A stretch of DNA of 64,000 bases from positions 39,125,889 to 39,189,888 of the forward strand of contig CM067592.1 of assembly GCA_034336665.1 (NCBI GenBank), in the 5' to 3' direction. Both the position numbers and the translations under genes were made by a program. The notes under the pieces are model-generated. The model worked only from the letters and a program-made list of their open reading frames with translations, ran no database searches and was not told the DNA's origin. This stretch comes from Luscinia megarhynchos. Lineage: Eukaryota; Chordata; Aves; Passeriformes; Turdidae. Every line of letters starts with the position of its first letter. The first letter of the stretch is position 1. Below are positions 50,401 through 63,984 of this stretch, one piece after another.

Positions 50401-52077
50401 AGAGTCATGGGCTAAGCACGGCACACTTGTGCCAGAAGCCTAGATGCAGTGCAGCTTCACAATAACAGAAGTACAAAGATGTCTTTATACTCCTCTCTCC
50501 GCAGCTACAGCCAGGGATTTCTTCCACTCAGCTCAATACGCTCCAGATCCATAATGAAGGTGAAGGGCAAAACAATTCTGAAACCCCAAATGCTGTATTT
50601 ATTTTGAAGATATGCATGCTCAAAGATGCTTTATAGTCACAAACACAAATCAATACTTGACAGATTCACAGCATTTCTGGAAGGTGTACAGCAAGAAAAG
50701 CAAAAATGTCTCTTGGTAGGGGTAGCTGTGCATAAGTAAGTATATTGAAACTACTGATAAATGTGCAATGTAAGTTATAGCTGGGCAGGAGTTGAGCAGC
50801 AGCACAAACATGATTGCCTTGCAGTAGCCACTATTACAAAGCACAAAGCACAGCTGACAGTGTAAAATTAATTATCTTTAATTTGTGGATGTATTTTTGA
50901 GGATTTTAGGTTGAATTTTTGATTATTTTTAAAAGACTGCTTTTTCGGATCAGATCTCAATTGAGTAAAGGAGCAATTATTTTTTTTAAAAGGTATTGGT
51001 TATTACAATATGAATTTATGTCACAGAAAAAATCTAGATACAAGAAATAGGACCAACCAGTTCCCTTTAAGCACCTAATTGCATCTTCTATTTATGTACT
51101 ATGTAGCCCATGAAAATGGAGACATTTTATTCTTCTGTAAGCATTAAACACACTCAAGGATAAAAAAAAGGCTGTCAAACTTCAGTTATTTCATAAAAAC
51201 TAAATCATGTATTATCTGTGCTATGAAGATTCATACCACAAAAATTAAGTGAAAATGCTTTAGAAAACAGCAAGTAAAAGGCCCTACACATACTAAGGAT
51301 TCTCAGAATAGATGTCTAGAAAGCAAGTCACACTCTTAAATATTTGAACATTGCATTACAAGCTGGGGATTTTTTAAGGAAAAGTAGCTGTCACATACAA
51401 AAATTCAGCGTGGGTGTTTACTCCCCTAACTCGCTGTCAAGGTGGAGATAAGCTGATGTGTATTTCACCTTAATGACTGTATGTAGCTCCTATTAACTCT
51501 AACTGCCTAATGTATTTGTCAAGAAGAACAAGGCCCTGGGGTCAATTTGCAAAGAAGTTTTCATGAATTTCACTAGTCGGTTAAAGGCAAAATATAAAAA
51601 AAACCATACTTTGCGTAGAAAAAATTGAATAATGCTAGGTGCTACAGGAAAACAGGAAAAACTTTACCCTTTTATATTGTTCCGCATTTTATCAGACCTT
51701 ACTTATAGTTAAAATCAATTCACAATCTGCTGAAATAAGTAGTCCTCATTTAAACGGGAACAATTAGTCAAGTGGAGCTTCAAGCTACAGATATGCTAAG
51801 CTATCTGCTGGTAATTTCATCTAAAGATGCTTTAGGATGGAAGACTGACTTCTGAACTTTATTTTTTGAGTTAGTTAAAATCTGTTCCCAGAAGACCATA
51901 ACAACATATATATGTAGAGCTGTGCACAACATATATTTTTCTATGTTTTGTGAATGCAAATTCCTACTCTGATTAATTCAGAAAATATAAAGGTGTCCTC
52001 CATCATCTTCATGATTATTTCAGACCTCTGTCTCTTGTCTGCAATTATGAAGTCCTTATCCAGTCCTGGCTAAGCAG
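47436..52077. other. AT-rich non-coding stretch
   Basis: No supported gene. The 104-codon minus frame at 47918-48232 begins with a hydrophobic run but lacks splice signals or any known match. A moderately GC-richer patch at 50270-50540 and one at 51400-51590 have no recognisable repeat signature. The latter looks like unique sequence and could be a conserved non-coding element. Confidence 0.5.
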
Positions 52078-53576
52078 GGAGGTCCCAGAGCACCAGGATG
52101 TATAATTAGTTGCTGATAACCTGATGTAAGGTCCCATCTACAAGGGCAGGAAGGAGGATCTGGGAAATTACAGGACTGCGAGTCTGGTCTTGTTGCCAGG
52201 GAAGGTCATGGAACAGATCATTCTGAGTGCAATCATGTGGCATATAGAGGACAACCAGGGCATCAGGGCAGCCATAATGAGTTTGTGAAAGGCAGGTCCA
52301 GCCTGACTAACCTGATCTCTTTTTATAACAAGGTGACCTGCTTATTAGGTGAGCAAAAGGATATGGTGCTGCCTGTGGACTTTGGTAAAGCCTTTAACAC
52401 CGTATAAAACATTTAACACCCTATAAAACCTTTAACGCCACAATACAGTGGATACACTGTATGCTTCTGGAGAAACTGACTTTCCATGGTGTGATGGGTG
52501 CACTATTTGTTGAGCAGAAAACGGGGTGAATGGCCAGGCACAGAACGTGGTGGTGAATACAGCTAATTCCAGTTGTGGCTGCTGCCCAGTGGTGCTCCCT
52601 AGGGCTCAGTATTGGAGCCAGTGCTGCTTAAACATATTTATCAATAATCTGGATGGCGAGATCAAGTGCACCCTCAAGTTGCAAGTAAATTGACAGATGG
52701 CACCAACCTGAGTGGGAGCATTGTTCTGCTGGAGTGTGGGAAGGCTCTGCAGAGAGGGATCTGGACAGGCTGGATGGTGGGCAGAAGCCAATGGTATGAG
52801 GTTCAACGAGGCCAAGTGCTGGGTTCTGCCCTTGAGTCACAACTGCCCCAGCAGTTCTACAGGCTTGGGACAGGCTTTCTGAGCTGGAGAGCTGCTGGCT
52901 GGAAAAGGACATGGGGGTGCTGATGGATAATGGCTGAACACAAGCTAGCATCTGCCCAAGTGGACAAGAGGACCAATGGCATCCTGTCCAAATCAGCAAT
53001 AGTGTGTCCAACTGGACCAAGACAGTGATTTTCCCCCTGTACTGGGCACTAGTGAGGCACACCTTGAATGCTGTGCTCAGTTTTGGAAACCCACTGAGGT
53101 GCTGGAGGGTGTCTCCATGCCCAGAGAAGGACAATGGAGCTGGTGAAGGGTCTGGAGCACAAGTCCTGTGCAAGGCAGCTGAGGGAGCTGGGATTGTTTA
53201 GCCTGGAGAAAACGAATCTGAGTGGAGACTTTATCATTCTCTACAACTGCCTGAAAGGAGGCTGTAGGGAGGTGAATATTAGCCTCTTGTCCAAGGTAAC
53301 AAGTGATAGGGCAAGAAGAAACACTCTCAGGTTATGCCAGGGGAGATTAGATATCTGGAAAAATTTCTTAACTGAGAGAGTTGTTAGGCATTGGAACTGG
53401 TTGCCCAGGCAAGTCATGGAATCACCATCCCTGGAAGTGTTCAAAAAAACATGTGACACTGAAATTTTTGAGTGTCATTTAGTGATGGACATGGCAGTGC
53501 TGGGTCAGTGGTTGGACTTCATGATCTTAGAGGGCTTTCCCAGCCATAATGATTCTATCATTCTAAGTTCCTGAAG
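52078..53576 (+). mobile_element. CR1 LINE copy 1, ORF2 remnant to 3' end
   Basis: Runs from the reverse-transcriptase region of ORF2 to the CR1 tail. Recognisable pieces include GGGAAGGTCATGGAACAGAT (PGKVMEQI), GTGGACTTTGGTAAAGCCTT (the YLDFSKAFDTV box, now VDFGKAFNTV), CTAGGGCTCAGTATTGGAGC (PQGSVLGP, here broken), and ATTGACAGATGGCACCAA, where the catalytic FADDT box has become LTDGT. From 53134 a 146-codon frame encodes the 3' part, with [28 protein letters not shown] and [18 protein letters not shown]. The tail GATTCTATCATTCTAA ends the element near 53571. Frameshifts, a local triplication at 52391 and loss of the catalytic Asp make it inactive. Confidence 0.92.
52391..52440 (+). repeat. 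19-20-bp triplication inside CR1
   Basis: CCTTTAACACCGTATAAAAC, ATTTAACACCCTATAAAAC and CTTTAACGCCA follow in tandem. The duplication falls exactly at the KAFDTV box of the reverse transcriptase and adds a stop codon after NTV. Confidence 0.85.
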
Positions 53577-53589
53577 AAAGAGGATCTGT

Positions 53590-54095
53590 TCTGCATTGAT
53601 GCAGCCACATCTTGAGTTCTGTTTACAGTTTTGGGCACCTCAACACACAAAGGATATAAAGCTATTAGAGTGTTTAAAGGAGGGCAGCAGAAATGGTGAA
53701 GAAGCAGCTGAAGTCACTTGGTCTGTTCAGCCTGGAGGAGTCTGAGGACAGACCTCACTGCAGGTACAACTTCCTCGTGAAGGGAGAAGGGACAGGCACT
53801 GATCTCTTCTCTGTGGTGCCCAGGGACAGGACTGGAAGGAATGGCCTGAAGCTGTGTCAGGGGAGGTTTAGGTTGGACATTAGAGAAAGGTTCTTCCCCC
53901 AGAGGGTGGTTGTGCACTGGAACAGGGTCCCCAGAGAAGTGGTCACAGAATCAAGACTGAGAGAGTTAAAAAGTGTTTAGACAAGGCATTCAGGTAGATG
54001 GTGTGATTCTTGGGGTTGTTCTGTGCAGGGACAGAATTTGGACATTATGATCCTTGTGGATCAGGATATTCTATCATTCTATGATTCCATGCACT
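53590..54095 (+). mobile_element. CR1 LINE copy 2, 3' end
   Basis: A second CR1 3' portion follows the first in the same orientation. It begins with TGCAGCCACATCTTGAGTTC and passes GGTCTGTTCAGCCTGGAGGA. An internal part is deleted before GGGACAGGCACTGATCTC. It then continues with GGCCTGAAGCTGTGTCAGGG, AGGTTGGACATTAGAGAAAG and GGTCCCCAGAGAAGTGG, and ends in GATATTCTATCATTCTATGA. Its wording differs from copy 1 (WNRVPREVV against WNWLPRQVM), so it belongs to another CR1 subfamily rather than being a duplicate of copy 1. Confidence 0.9.
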
Positions 54096-57000
54096 GATTA
54101 TGTCAAACTTCAGTATGTTGTGCTGTAAAGGTTCAATCAGAGTTTATTAAGCTACACTGACAGTCTTCACATCCCAACCATTACCTTAAACTTACAAAGG
54201 TAAAATGGAAATCTTAATCTCTTTCTTCAAGCTCTTTGAAAGCTCTCTTTTATATGTCTCTTGGAGTTTTCTCCCTTGTCTTTCTTTTTTTTTTCCCTAT
54301 GGGCTATCCTATTGCTTTGTCTGTCATCTTTTAATATCTGAACACAATATTTAGCAGCTCTTTGTCTAAATCTTCCCCCCTGTATGTTCTAATACCTTTC
54401 TGCAGAAGTAAAATGGCTCTTCTTATCCAGCTGCATAAATAAATATATTGTGCCAATTAATTTCCTACAAATTCATTCCTGAGATATGTTTTTAATGACC
54501 TTGGTAAATTGGTGACCTTAGTGTCTTGCCACCCTATGAAAAATTAATCTTAGAGGCCATTTATTAGCCTTTTTCTTTTAATGATATTTCCTCATGGAGT
54601 AGTCACTTTCCATCTCACCACTTGATGTCACATTCCTGCATTGAGAAAGTACTATAGTTTTGCTTACATTAAACTCTGATTAAAAAATTAATATTGCAAT
54701 GTATTTTTTTGGTGAAAGGAAGTAGTGTCTGAACACGCACCACTTCAAACCATGATGAATCTACAAATCCAATTCACATAGACTAAGGATTTAGATTTAC
54801 CAGCAAGGATTTTTAGTCATTGTTAACATTGGTGACATTTATCCCAGAAGCCTAGGGTGAAAACACCCCAAAGAATCAGTCCTTTTAATATTCAACCAAC
54901 CTGTTGCTTATATTTTACAACATATTCATTGATTTAAAAAAAAATTATTTGGTATATATTTGCATAGTTGTAGGCAATAGCATTTGTTAAGCATCAACAT
55001 TTTCTAAATGTATAATGTCAAAATCTATCTATGAAACTGAGTTACTATATTACACATCTTAATTGACTTTATGAACATAGTGCATTTCCTTGCACAAATC
55101 ACACTTGCAACACAAATCTTGTAGCTTCAATGTAGAAAGGAGATTAATGAGAAGTTCAGAAAAACATGGGATTTTTCTGTGAGGTGCAAGACATAGAGCT
55201 TCTTAACTTTTTTTTCTTCCCCACAGCACTGAGGACAGTACACGAGTTTTTAAATAACGGATGGGATAATCGGTAATGAGTTATGAAGTGAATGTGTCTT
55301 CACCATACATTCTGCCAGATGTTGTAGCAAAAGTGGTTTAATTTTAACTTACTGCCTGCTAAGAAATACATTCTCTCATAGAGCCAGGTCACAATATAGA
55401 GCCCCTTAAAGCCACTTGAAAATAGAAAGGAATAGAGTGAATCTTCAAATTTGTGGATTCCTTTGACAATTGACAGCCCCATGAGAGCCAAGACAGCAAA
55501 CTTGTAGTTAATTATGAATATGAACTGTCCTCAGACAGGGCAAAGAAAAGACCTTTCACTTTCTTCTCCATTGACATGCTTATTAGTCCAGGACCTCAGG
55601 GTTTGGGTTTTTTCCCACTTATTCTTTTTTTCCATCCGTACTCTTGATTTCTGTAGTTACAAATTATTTAGGTGCTGTGCAATGTGTGAGTGCACAGTAT
55701 GTTATGCACATGCTCTCACAGTAGGGATGGAATAAGATCCCTTTACAACACTTAGTACACTGCCAAAGTAGATTCTTTTATTGTTGCTCTTGTTGGGGTT
55801 TAGGGGATTTTAGCTTTTAATGGTGCATGTTTCCAAGTATAAGAAAGCTCTGACTGGCTTGTGCTTTGCAAAATATGAAATAAAACATTGCAAATTGTTC
55901 TAAGAGAGATGTATTAAAGTTCTCTTAATTTTTCAATTATTTTAATTAAAGAAAAATCCTGAAACTTTGTAACTAGAGAAAATGAAACTATAAAAAGCTG
56001 AAGAAATCCATTTCACTGATGTTACAACACTAAAAATCAGAAAATTCATTCTTTTCTGAAGAACATTTATTGGAATTAATAATGGGTTTGTCATTTGGGT
56101 TGCTTTTTTAATAATTAAACATTAAAGAATTGTTAATAAGTGGATTTATTATTATTGCAAAGCACTTGATAGATTCCCTCACAGTCTTCTGCAATACATA
56201 GTATTTAATTAGAAATAAACAATGAGATAAATACTGTTCCAAAGGAAGTGACAAACTAACAGATAGCAACACAAGTCCTTTTCTTAAAATGTGAAGTTAT
56301 ATGTACTGTCACCTACAATGTATTTTTGCTTTTAGGTAAATTCTGTGCACAGAAGAAGTTATCCAAAGTTATCCATTATGCTGTATATTGTGTAGAGATG
56401 CAGATCCTTTTCCATGTAGAACCAGGAAATTTTGTTACATCTAGAAAGAACAAAATAATATTTAACTGCATATGATGTCATCCAAAGATCAAATATTCAT
56501 CCAAGACATCCACAGCTTTTAATTGGACCAGGATATTCACTTTTAAAACATGGAATAATTCTCCTGATAAATTACAGTCTTAATCTGATTGCTCATATAG
56601 ATTTAATTTCATAGATAAGAGCACAGGGGAGCATCTGAAATCATTCATAGCAATATAAAATTACCTAAACAATTTACTATATAGATATATAATGGCACCA
56701 ATTTACAGAATGCCCTCCCTGAGCAGTAAATATAACCAAATGACCCCATTTTAAAGGCCTGAAGAAAACAGCTATAGAACTCAGACAACAGAGAAAACAA
56801 TAAGAGACTTTCCTAAATTCCTTTAAAAAAGCAGCTCTTACATACTTCCATATCTTATCCAGTAATACCTAAACCTTTTACCTTGCAAAGAGTTTTTATA
56901 CAGGACTATCAGGTGCACCTGCCACTGCTATGCAGTAATTTTGCTACAGGGGTCCCCAGTGTGGAAAACCAAATTGGAAACAGCTGCTTAGATCAATTTA

Positions 57001-58436
57001 GAACTGATTTACTGATGACCAGCACAGGTGGCAAAAGCAATGACCGCACCCACACATTCCTTTCTCATGCTTTCTAACAGCAGCAGGACAGCCTTCTGTA
57101 AAAAAATAATTCAAAGCATTTATTTTAAACCTTTAGACATTGAATCTAGCATCTTTTCATACCTGTGCTATAACACTAGCTCAAATTATCAAATGTTCCT
57201 TCTCTATCTCAGCCTTGCTAGAAGCTTAGAGCCAAAACTGACAGCTTAAATAAAACCACATTATTTGCTCTCTACCACACACACGGAAAAACTACTTGCA
57301 AAAAACCTCCACGTGTCAAAACTATGAATTTGTTGTCAAAGATAAAAAATTATTAAATCTGACTTCTGTGGAATACTGTGACAAGCAGCATCTTCAGTCA
57401 TTACTATCCAGGCATATGCAACCCTCATCAGAAATACATATAGCTCATCACTGTTAACAAAGTTTTAAGACAAAAGAAAATAAAGTTACTAGGCAAAGTT
57501 GATTCATAGCATAAATCCAGTAGGTGTATTAGTGTAAGGAATCAAAAAGTTACATTGTACTTTAAGTCAGTGTAGTCATTTCAATAGGGAATAGAAAGCA
57601 AAGGGAAGGTTGCAAGCCAAGTAAGATTTCATTGCCATCTGTTGCCAATGAAATTTTTTCTTCCTACTTCACACTATTTACTCAGTCTTCAGAACAGTCT
57701 AAGCCAACTGAGAAAGCAGACACAAAAAAATTTGCAAATTTATTGGCTTCTCATACTTACCCTGCTAAATAAAGGGAGGGAATGAGAGTAAAATAACTGA
57801 ATAGCCATTTGTCAAAGATTGGAAACATAGGCCAGATGACAGAGGGACAGAAAATCGTCCTTTTATGCCATAGCAGGTTAAAATTATTTGTATAGAAAAC
57901 TCATATATGAATTAAAGAAAAAAAGAAAGTATGAATATTCACAGCACCTCTGGAATGTGGGAGAACTGGGCTGAAATCTAGCTACTAGAGTGTATGAGTT
58001 GACACTGATTTAAGACACTATTTCAGCAGAGACATTTTTGGTAAACCGTAGGCACCCTGTGGAGCACAGCAAAGTATCCAGACCCATGATGGAAAGCTGT
58101 GGTTCTTCTTGAGATCTTTCACATACAGGAAATGCATACTTTCTTCCAGTTTCTTTCAGGGTTAAGTCTCCTTACATTGAATTTCAAATCCTTGGAGCGG
58201 AGAGAAATGCCATTATAATTTCCATGTAAAAGCAAAATCCAAGAAGGAAGCTTTTTGCATCTGGAAAACAAAAGTTCAGACATTGCTATGTGACTTAGAA
58301 ATTCTAAATAACATGTATTAAACACTAATAAAATCTTATTGCTTTCTAAGAAATCTAAAGAGAGTAGATGAAAGGAATAATTGTAGACTATTTGTCTACG
58401 GTCATATGATATTTAAAAATGCATGTCAAAACCCGG
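54096..58436. other. AT-rich non-coding stretch
   Basis: No transposon or exon was recognised. Small frames at 55514-55735 plus, 56883-57249 plus and 58119-58325 minus show no conserved pattern. Confidence 0.5.
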
Positions 58437-58789
58437 TGTTGGGGATTGCTTTTTCCTTTCCTCTCTGCCTGTGGGATTTTTTCCCATTGACATGCTAAGG
58501 AGCACTGATGGCTGGGTCCTGGAGACCTTGAGATGGGGGGAGAGTGCCTGTGGCCAAGAAGGACTGGAACTGGGTTACTGCTCTGTTTGTTGTTAATTTC
58601 ATATTTGTTGTTGTTTTGTTTGTCTTGTTAGATATATTAGTAAAGAACTGTTATGCCTATCCCCATATCTTTGCTTGAGAGCCCCTTAATTTCAAAATTA
58701 TACTGATTCAGAGGGAGGGATTTATTAGCTCCATTTTGAGGGAAGGCCTGCTCTTCCCTAGCACAGACCTTTCTTTTCAAACCAGGACA
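58437..58789 (+). mobile_element. Short solo LTR, same family as the 13-kb LTR
   Basis: Starts TGTTGGGGATTGCTTTTTCC and ends CAAACCAGGACA. The left part (TGTGGGATTTTTTCCCATTG, GACATGCTAAGGA) and the right part (TATTAGTAAAGAACTGTTAT, GAGCCCCTTAATTTCAAAAT, TTCAGAGGGAGGGATTTA, TCTTCCCTAGCACAGA) align with the ends of 13083-14263 in the same orientation. It is 353 bp long and lacks the GC-rich core and minisatellite. The flanks CCCGG (58432-58436) and ACCAG (58790-58794) agree at three of five bases, one mismatch being G to A at a CpG, so a decayed target duplication is possible. AGTAAA near 58640 is a possible poly(A) signal. Confidence 0.8.
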
Positions 58790-61700
58790 ACCAGAAAAAA
58801 AGTCATTTAATTTTTGTCATAACAATCACAGCAATCACCTAAATGCAGTTGTATTTACAGTAAATAAATCTCTTTGAAAAGCTTCTCATGAAAGAATTGT
58901 GGAAAAAACAATTTGGGTGCATCTAGTACAGGGTGAAGGATGAAGTGATTTATATTGTGCCTTTTAATAATATTATTAGAAGTTAGGCATAAGAATATTT
59001 ACTTTTCAGAAGTCACAACTTGAATTTCACAACTCCTATTATTAATGACAGAATTATGAAGCTCTAGTATTCAATTTTTATTTTAATTTTTTTCCATGGT
59101 TTAATTGATTATCCATTAACTCTGAGGGATTAAGAATATGGAAACTATACTCTTGCTGCAGCTATGGAAAAATGTATTCTTGTTAAACTAAGGCTCTGTT
59201 TTCTTTAGATCAGTTAATGTTTTCAGTCATTCTCAAATTTAATTTTTGTATATTCTTATTTTTTGCATATATTATGATGTTTTTAACATTGGCTGAGTGT
59301 GAATCTAGAGATATAGTAATGTGATGTGAAAGAAGTATAGTTTCCTATTTTTAAATTAACAATTAGCAGACTAGATTATAAAGTTTTGACACCTACTGGG
59401 AAGAGAAGCCTCATCTGTCCTCTCATATCCCTTTTCTGCTATATCTAAAATTTACAGTTATCTACATTTCACTACCCTAATATATATGAAATTCACTTTC
59501 CACTCAAGCATAAACTTAAATCTACATTTTTACTGTGCCAGTAGAACTAGTATGAGGTGGGGAACCGCAACTGATTTGATTTGAAACATTACGATTTTTA
59601 CCCAAATCTTATGATTTACGTCATCTGCTGTTTCATGTGGTCAATCTGGGTAACTGAGGTTAACAAAACTGAATTATGTTTTCTTTATAACTCTGCCTTT
59701 ATGGGAGAACATTTATTACTAGAGAAACAACAGTGAGAGTGAAGAGAGAGCCAGTACAGAACATTAAATAGCTATTCTACTGCGCTTTTTAATTTTGTTC
59801 CAGAAAAGTTTATTAATTTGGTGCAGGTGTGAAAAGAAGTATTTGCACCAATAAGAAGTTTGCTTCTGGAAAGGCTTTAATTGAAATTTAAGTAATAATC
59901 CTCTTTAACAGGCAGTAGGAAAACACAATTTCAGTTATTCCTGACCCATATGAGAACTTAAGATAAATTTGATAAAAGTTTTAACTGCAGTTTCCATCAC
60001 TACATTAAGAAAATTTTCGTTCCTGTTGTGTTTTGTCCAAATATCCTTTGGCTAATGCATTTCTCCAATAAATATGTGACTTATTTCTCTTCCTTCCTAT
60101 AGGTTTTGTTCCTCTCATTTCATCTTGCCAAAAGACTCTTGTATCTGTCAGGACATTTGGTATTCTCAAGTATCTTTAACTGTTCTTATAGAGAAAATGA
60201 ATACAGATTGCTTAAAAAATAATATGCACAGGGAATTACAGTGAGCTTTTTTGTCTGGTAAGTGGATTATCATGTGAGAGATTACCATTATTTATTATGA
60301 GCCTAAATTTCACAGCACTTTGAAAAATGCATTATTCACAGAGATCTACTTGTAGACCATATGTCCGTCCTTAGGTTAAGTTCTACCTAACAGACTTACT
60401 CTACAGCTTACTTTTAAGAGCCAAATCAGACATTGTCACCCAATATTGCTCTTGGTTTTACTCTACTAATTTTTAAAATATGCTGTCCTATGAATAGAAT
60501 ATTGAACAGCTCTACAGAAATGACAAATCTTTAATAACTTTATGAATCCTAAATAAAAGTGAGACCACCTCCTAGTGGAAAGGTCACCATGGTGCTGAAC
60601 ACTGAAGAGATCACAGTTCTGCCTCCTTAATCCATAAACTGTATCAATCCTATTAATATTCAGATAACCCATTCTCCTGACAAATCAGAAGATCAAAAAA
60701 GAAATATTAATCAAGTTATGCACTAAACATCACAATGAGCCTGGAAACTGTACAATTATTAATTCCCATCCAACGTAAAATTAACTAATTTTCAAAGTTT
60801 ACAGGTTCCAAAGACTAGAATATGTCTTCTAGAAATCACTGAACAGGTGAGATTTGCTGGACATTAATTCTCTTCACACTAGTGAGAAATCCGGACAAAT
60901 GGGCATAAATTTTTTTATCCTCTTTCTGTTGCTGGAGTCAACAAAGACTCGAGTCTTTGAAACTAAGCCATGTTTTATAGATCTAACTGAACATTTTACA
61001 TATCTTAGTATGGCCTCACGTTTCAAAAAACAAAATCTGGTACATCTGAAATCAGCAAATTCAAGCAATTTCACATGTACAAGTTTCTTCAGCTTCAAGA
61101 TTATTTTATGGCAGAAATAAAATACCATAATCATTCATTCTTAAAGAACAGGAAGCAAAGACACCTACTCCACATTTTGATAAATTAACTTACATTGTGC
61201 CATTTTAAAATCCTGGCTTTAAATATCAAAATGTTGACACTGATCACCTTGAACAAGCTTGATAGAAGCATTTTTTCTGTCAGCATGCCTATCTTAATTA
61301 TAACAACCTTCATAAATTTAAGATCATAAATTTTTACGCTTAGCATAGTTCCTAATTTTAATAGACCATGATTGTCAGATGAATACTTAGTTCAGAATAT
61401 ACATAGCACTGCTAAATGAGGATCTTGCTAATGAAATATATGTTTTGATTAATAAAAATGACATTTTTCTATCACAGTTGTGAACTTCAAATAATAAATG
61501 CCTTTTTTTTATTCAACATATTTTAAGAGTAGGTTTTGAGAAAATTAAAATTTCAGTTTCATTGTTAGTTATGATCCTATACAAATATTTTATTATTAAT
61601 TATTTCATTAAAATTTTCTATTTTTACTTTAAAATACTGATTATCCTTCTACAAATGGCCATCTTTTACTCTTATTGCCCCTAGTCAAATACAATTCACT

Positions 61701-63876
61701 GGAAGTAGAGACCTTATTTTTACAGAGCTACTTCCAAAGTAATTGCAATTCAAAACTAGTAAGAAGGCAAGAGTAGAAACATTTGTGCTTTATTTTCAGA
61801 TGCTTGGAAGGGTTGGTTTTGAACCTGTAACCTCCACCAAGACATACCAAGGCAAGAAAAACTTAATACATCTCATTTTACAAATTCTTCCGTGCTAAAA
61901 ATGGTGAGCAGATTCACAATTAAGAGACTAATGAAATTAGCTCAGCACCATACGCATTAGTATCTCTCACAGTAAGAGACAGAGCACACAAAAATTCACT
62001 TCATGGCACTCAGATCTCAGAAGCTCTCTCATACAAAGAGCTCAGATACTGGTATAAATATATTTGCATATTTTTTGTGCTACCACTTGTCTTTTAGGTG
62101 TAGTTAGTTAAGAAAGGTGCAGATCAAAGTAAAATCTATGACACACAAACTTACTCAACCAAAAAATGCATTAAAATTTGAAAATGTTCAAAGTCAAAAG
62201 TAGCAGAGCACTTTGTGCATAAAGTGATTTTGCTCAGTCAACCATTATTATGAAATGGAATCTTTCAGAGTGTTATGTTTTTTAAACTAATGCTACAAAA
62301 AAATCCATTCGATCATTGCTCAGAATTTTCCCCTCACCTCCCCCCAGCATTTATTTCCATGTTTTTATATAGAAAATGTTATAAAAGAAAGCCATCAGTT
62401 ATGAAGAAATAAAACGGGGATTTAATACAAGTTTTCTGTGAATGTACAGAAGTCTGTTTCAAGATCTGTGGATTCAGAGAAATAATGCAGTTCCTGGAGA
62501 CTGGTAGTAGGCAATTTGAAACACCATTGTGTGATATGTTAAATTATCCAGGAATGCTTATGAGTATTAATGATGGTGAATTTTAAACAGCCTACAAGTA
62601 TTACTGATCCAGGGCAATTATTTTTAAAGAGTTTAACACTAAGTTAAATATCCCAAATGCAGTACTAGTTTGTAAGTATCAGAACAATCCCTTATTTGCC
62701 TGCTCACACCAATGTCATCATTTGTCTCAAATGAAGTATGAGACTCTTTTTGGAAAGAAACTGGAAGATTCCCTAAGTAATGTGCTCAAATATGCACATT
62801 GTGCCATTTATTTAAAAAATTTAAGTCTAATTCCACACCAAAGGTGACTAGGACAGCTAGAGAATTATCATTGTTTGAATACTTGTCAAAAACAAATGGT
62901 AAGTACAAAGGCAAAAAAGCCTCTCTTGTTCCCAAAAGAACCTCTTAGATTTCCCTCTTTTGACAATTAGGAAATACAACACTGACCCAACACTCAAAGA
63001 AATTGGCAGTGTAGTACAAGCTACGGCAGGTTTGCTTTGTTTGGTTTGTTGTTGTTGTTTAAAGTTAATCTAAAAAGCTACCAGGCCTTTATTCAAGCAA
63101 GTCTCAATGTCATATCTTATGACAGTACAGGGTATATGAAACTGCATTTATATAATTCATAATGTATATGCCAGCTGAAATTTATTCAAGCCTATTAAGA
63201 AAGAAATAAATTTCTCTGCATTAAATGAATGTTTTAAAATTGAATTAGGCTATATGATGTATAGACTCCTCCTTTTTCTACTGAAGTTCCTAAAAAATTT
63301 GGCTAGCATATTCTGTCATCAGCTATGTTGTGCAGGATCAAGTATAAAACTGAATTTAGGAAGATATATTATCTTTTATAGTATCTATAACAAAAGAAGA
63401 TATTCAGAATATATATAAGATTTTTTAAATTTTCTTAAATAAATTCAAGCAAAAAAGTAGGTTATCCACAGAGGCTATTTAGGAACCATATGCAGAGGTT
63501 TTCAAGCCCCACTGGGTGAAGCTTTGAACAACCTGGTGTGAGATCATATTGATCCTTCTTCAAGAAGGAAGGAAGTTCCTGACGTCCTTCTCAATCTGAA
63601 TTGTCCTAAAACTATTTTTATTCTCACTTAAAAGGCAAAACCAGAAGAAAAATATTTATATAAACAAAACCAAGGTATTTTTAAAAGTATCTTAAGAGGT
63701 CCAAAATCCAGTATCTGCAGATTGCAAATATATTATTAGTGGAGAGGGTCACCAAATAGGACCTGAAGTTTTCCCCTTTTTTCTTGTAAATGTATTTCAT
63801 TACATCAAATTTTATTTAAAGATATTTTCCACCAACCTTTTAATTACATTCAATTACTGATGGTCCATTAATTTCT
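58790..63876. other. AT-rich non-coding stretch
   Basis: No gene or recognised transposon. Frames at 60466-60672 minus and 60854-61134 on both strands overlap each other and have no supporting signals. A T/G-rich patch (TTTGTTTGGTTTGTTGTTGT) is at 63037-63060. Confidence 0.5.
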
Positions 63877-63936
63877 TATATTTATATTTATATTTATATT
63901 TATATTTATATTTATATTTATATTTATATTTATATT
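63877..63936. repeat. (TATATT)10 hexamer array
   Basis: Ten perfect TATATT units. Directly continued by the CATATT array. Confidence 0.97.
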
Positions 63937-63984
63937 CATATTCATATTCATATTCATATTCATATTCATATTCATATTCATATT
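63937..63984. repeat. (CATATT)8 hexamer array
   Basis: Eight perfect CATATT units, differing from the preceding array by one T-to-C change per unit and in the same register. Confidence 0.97.

Noticed and set aside
52628..53173. 181-codon minus-strand frame
   Set aside because: It is antisense to the CR1 ORF2 remnant at 52078-53576 and has no independent support.
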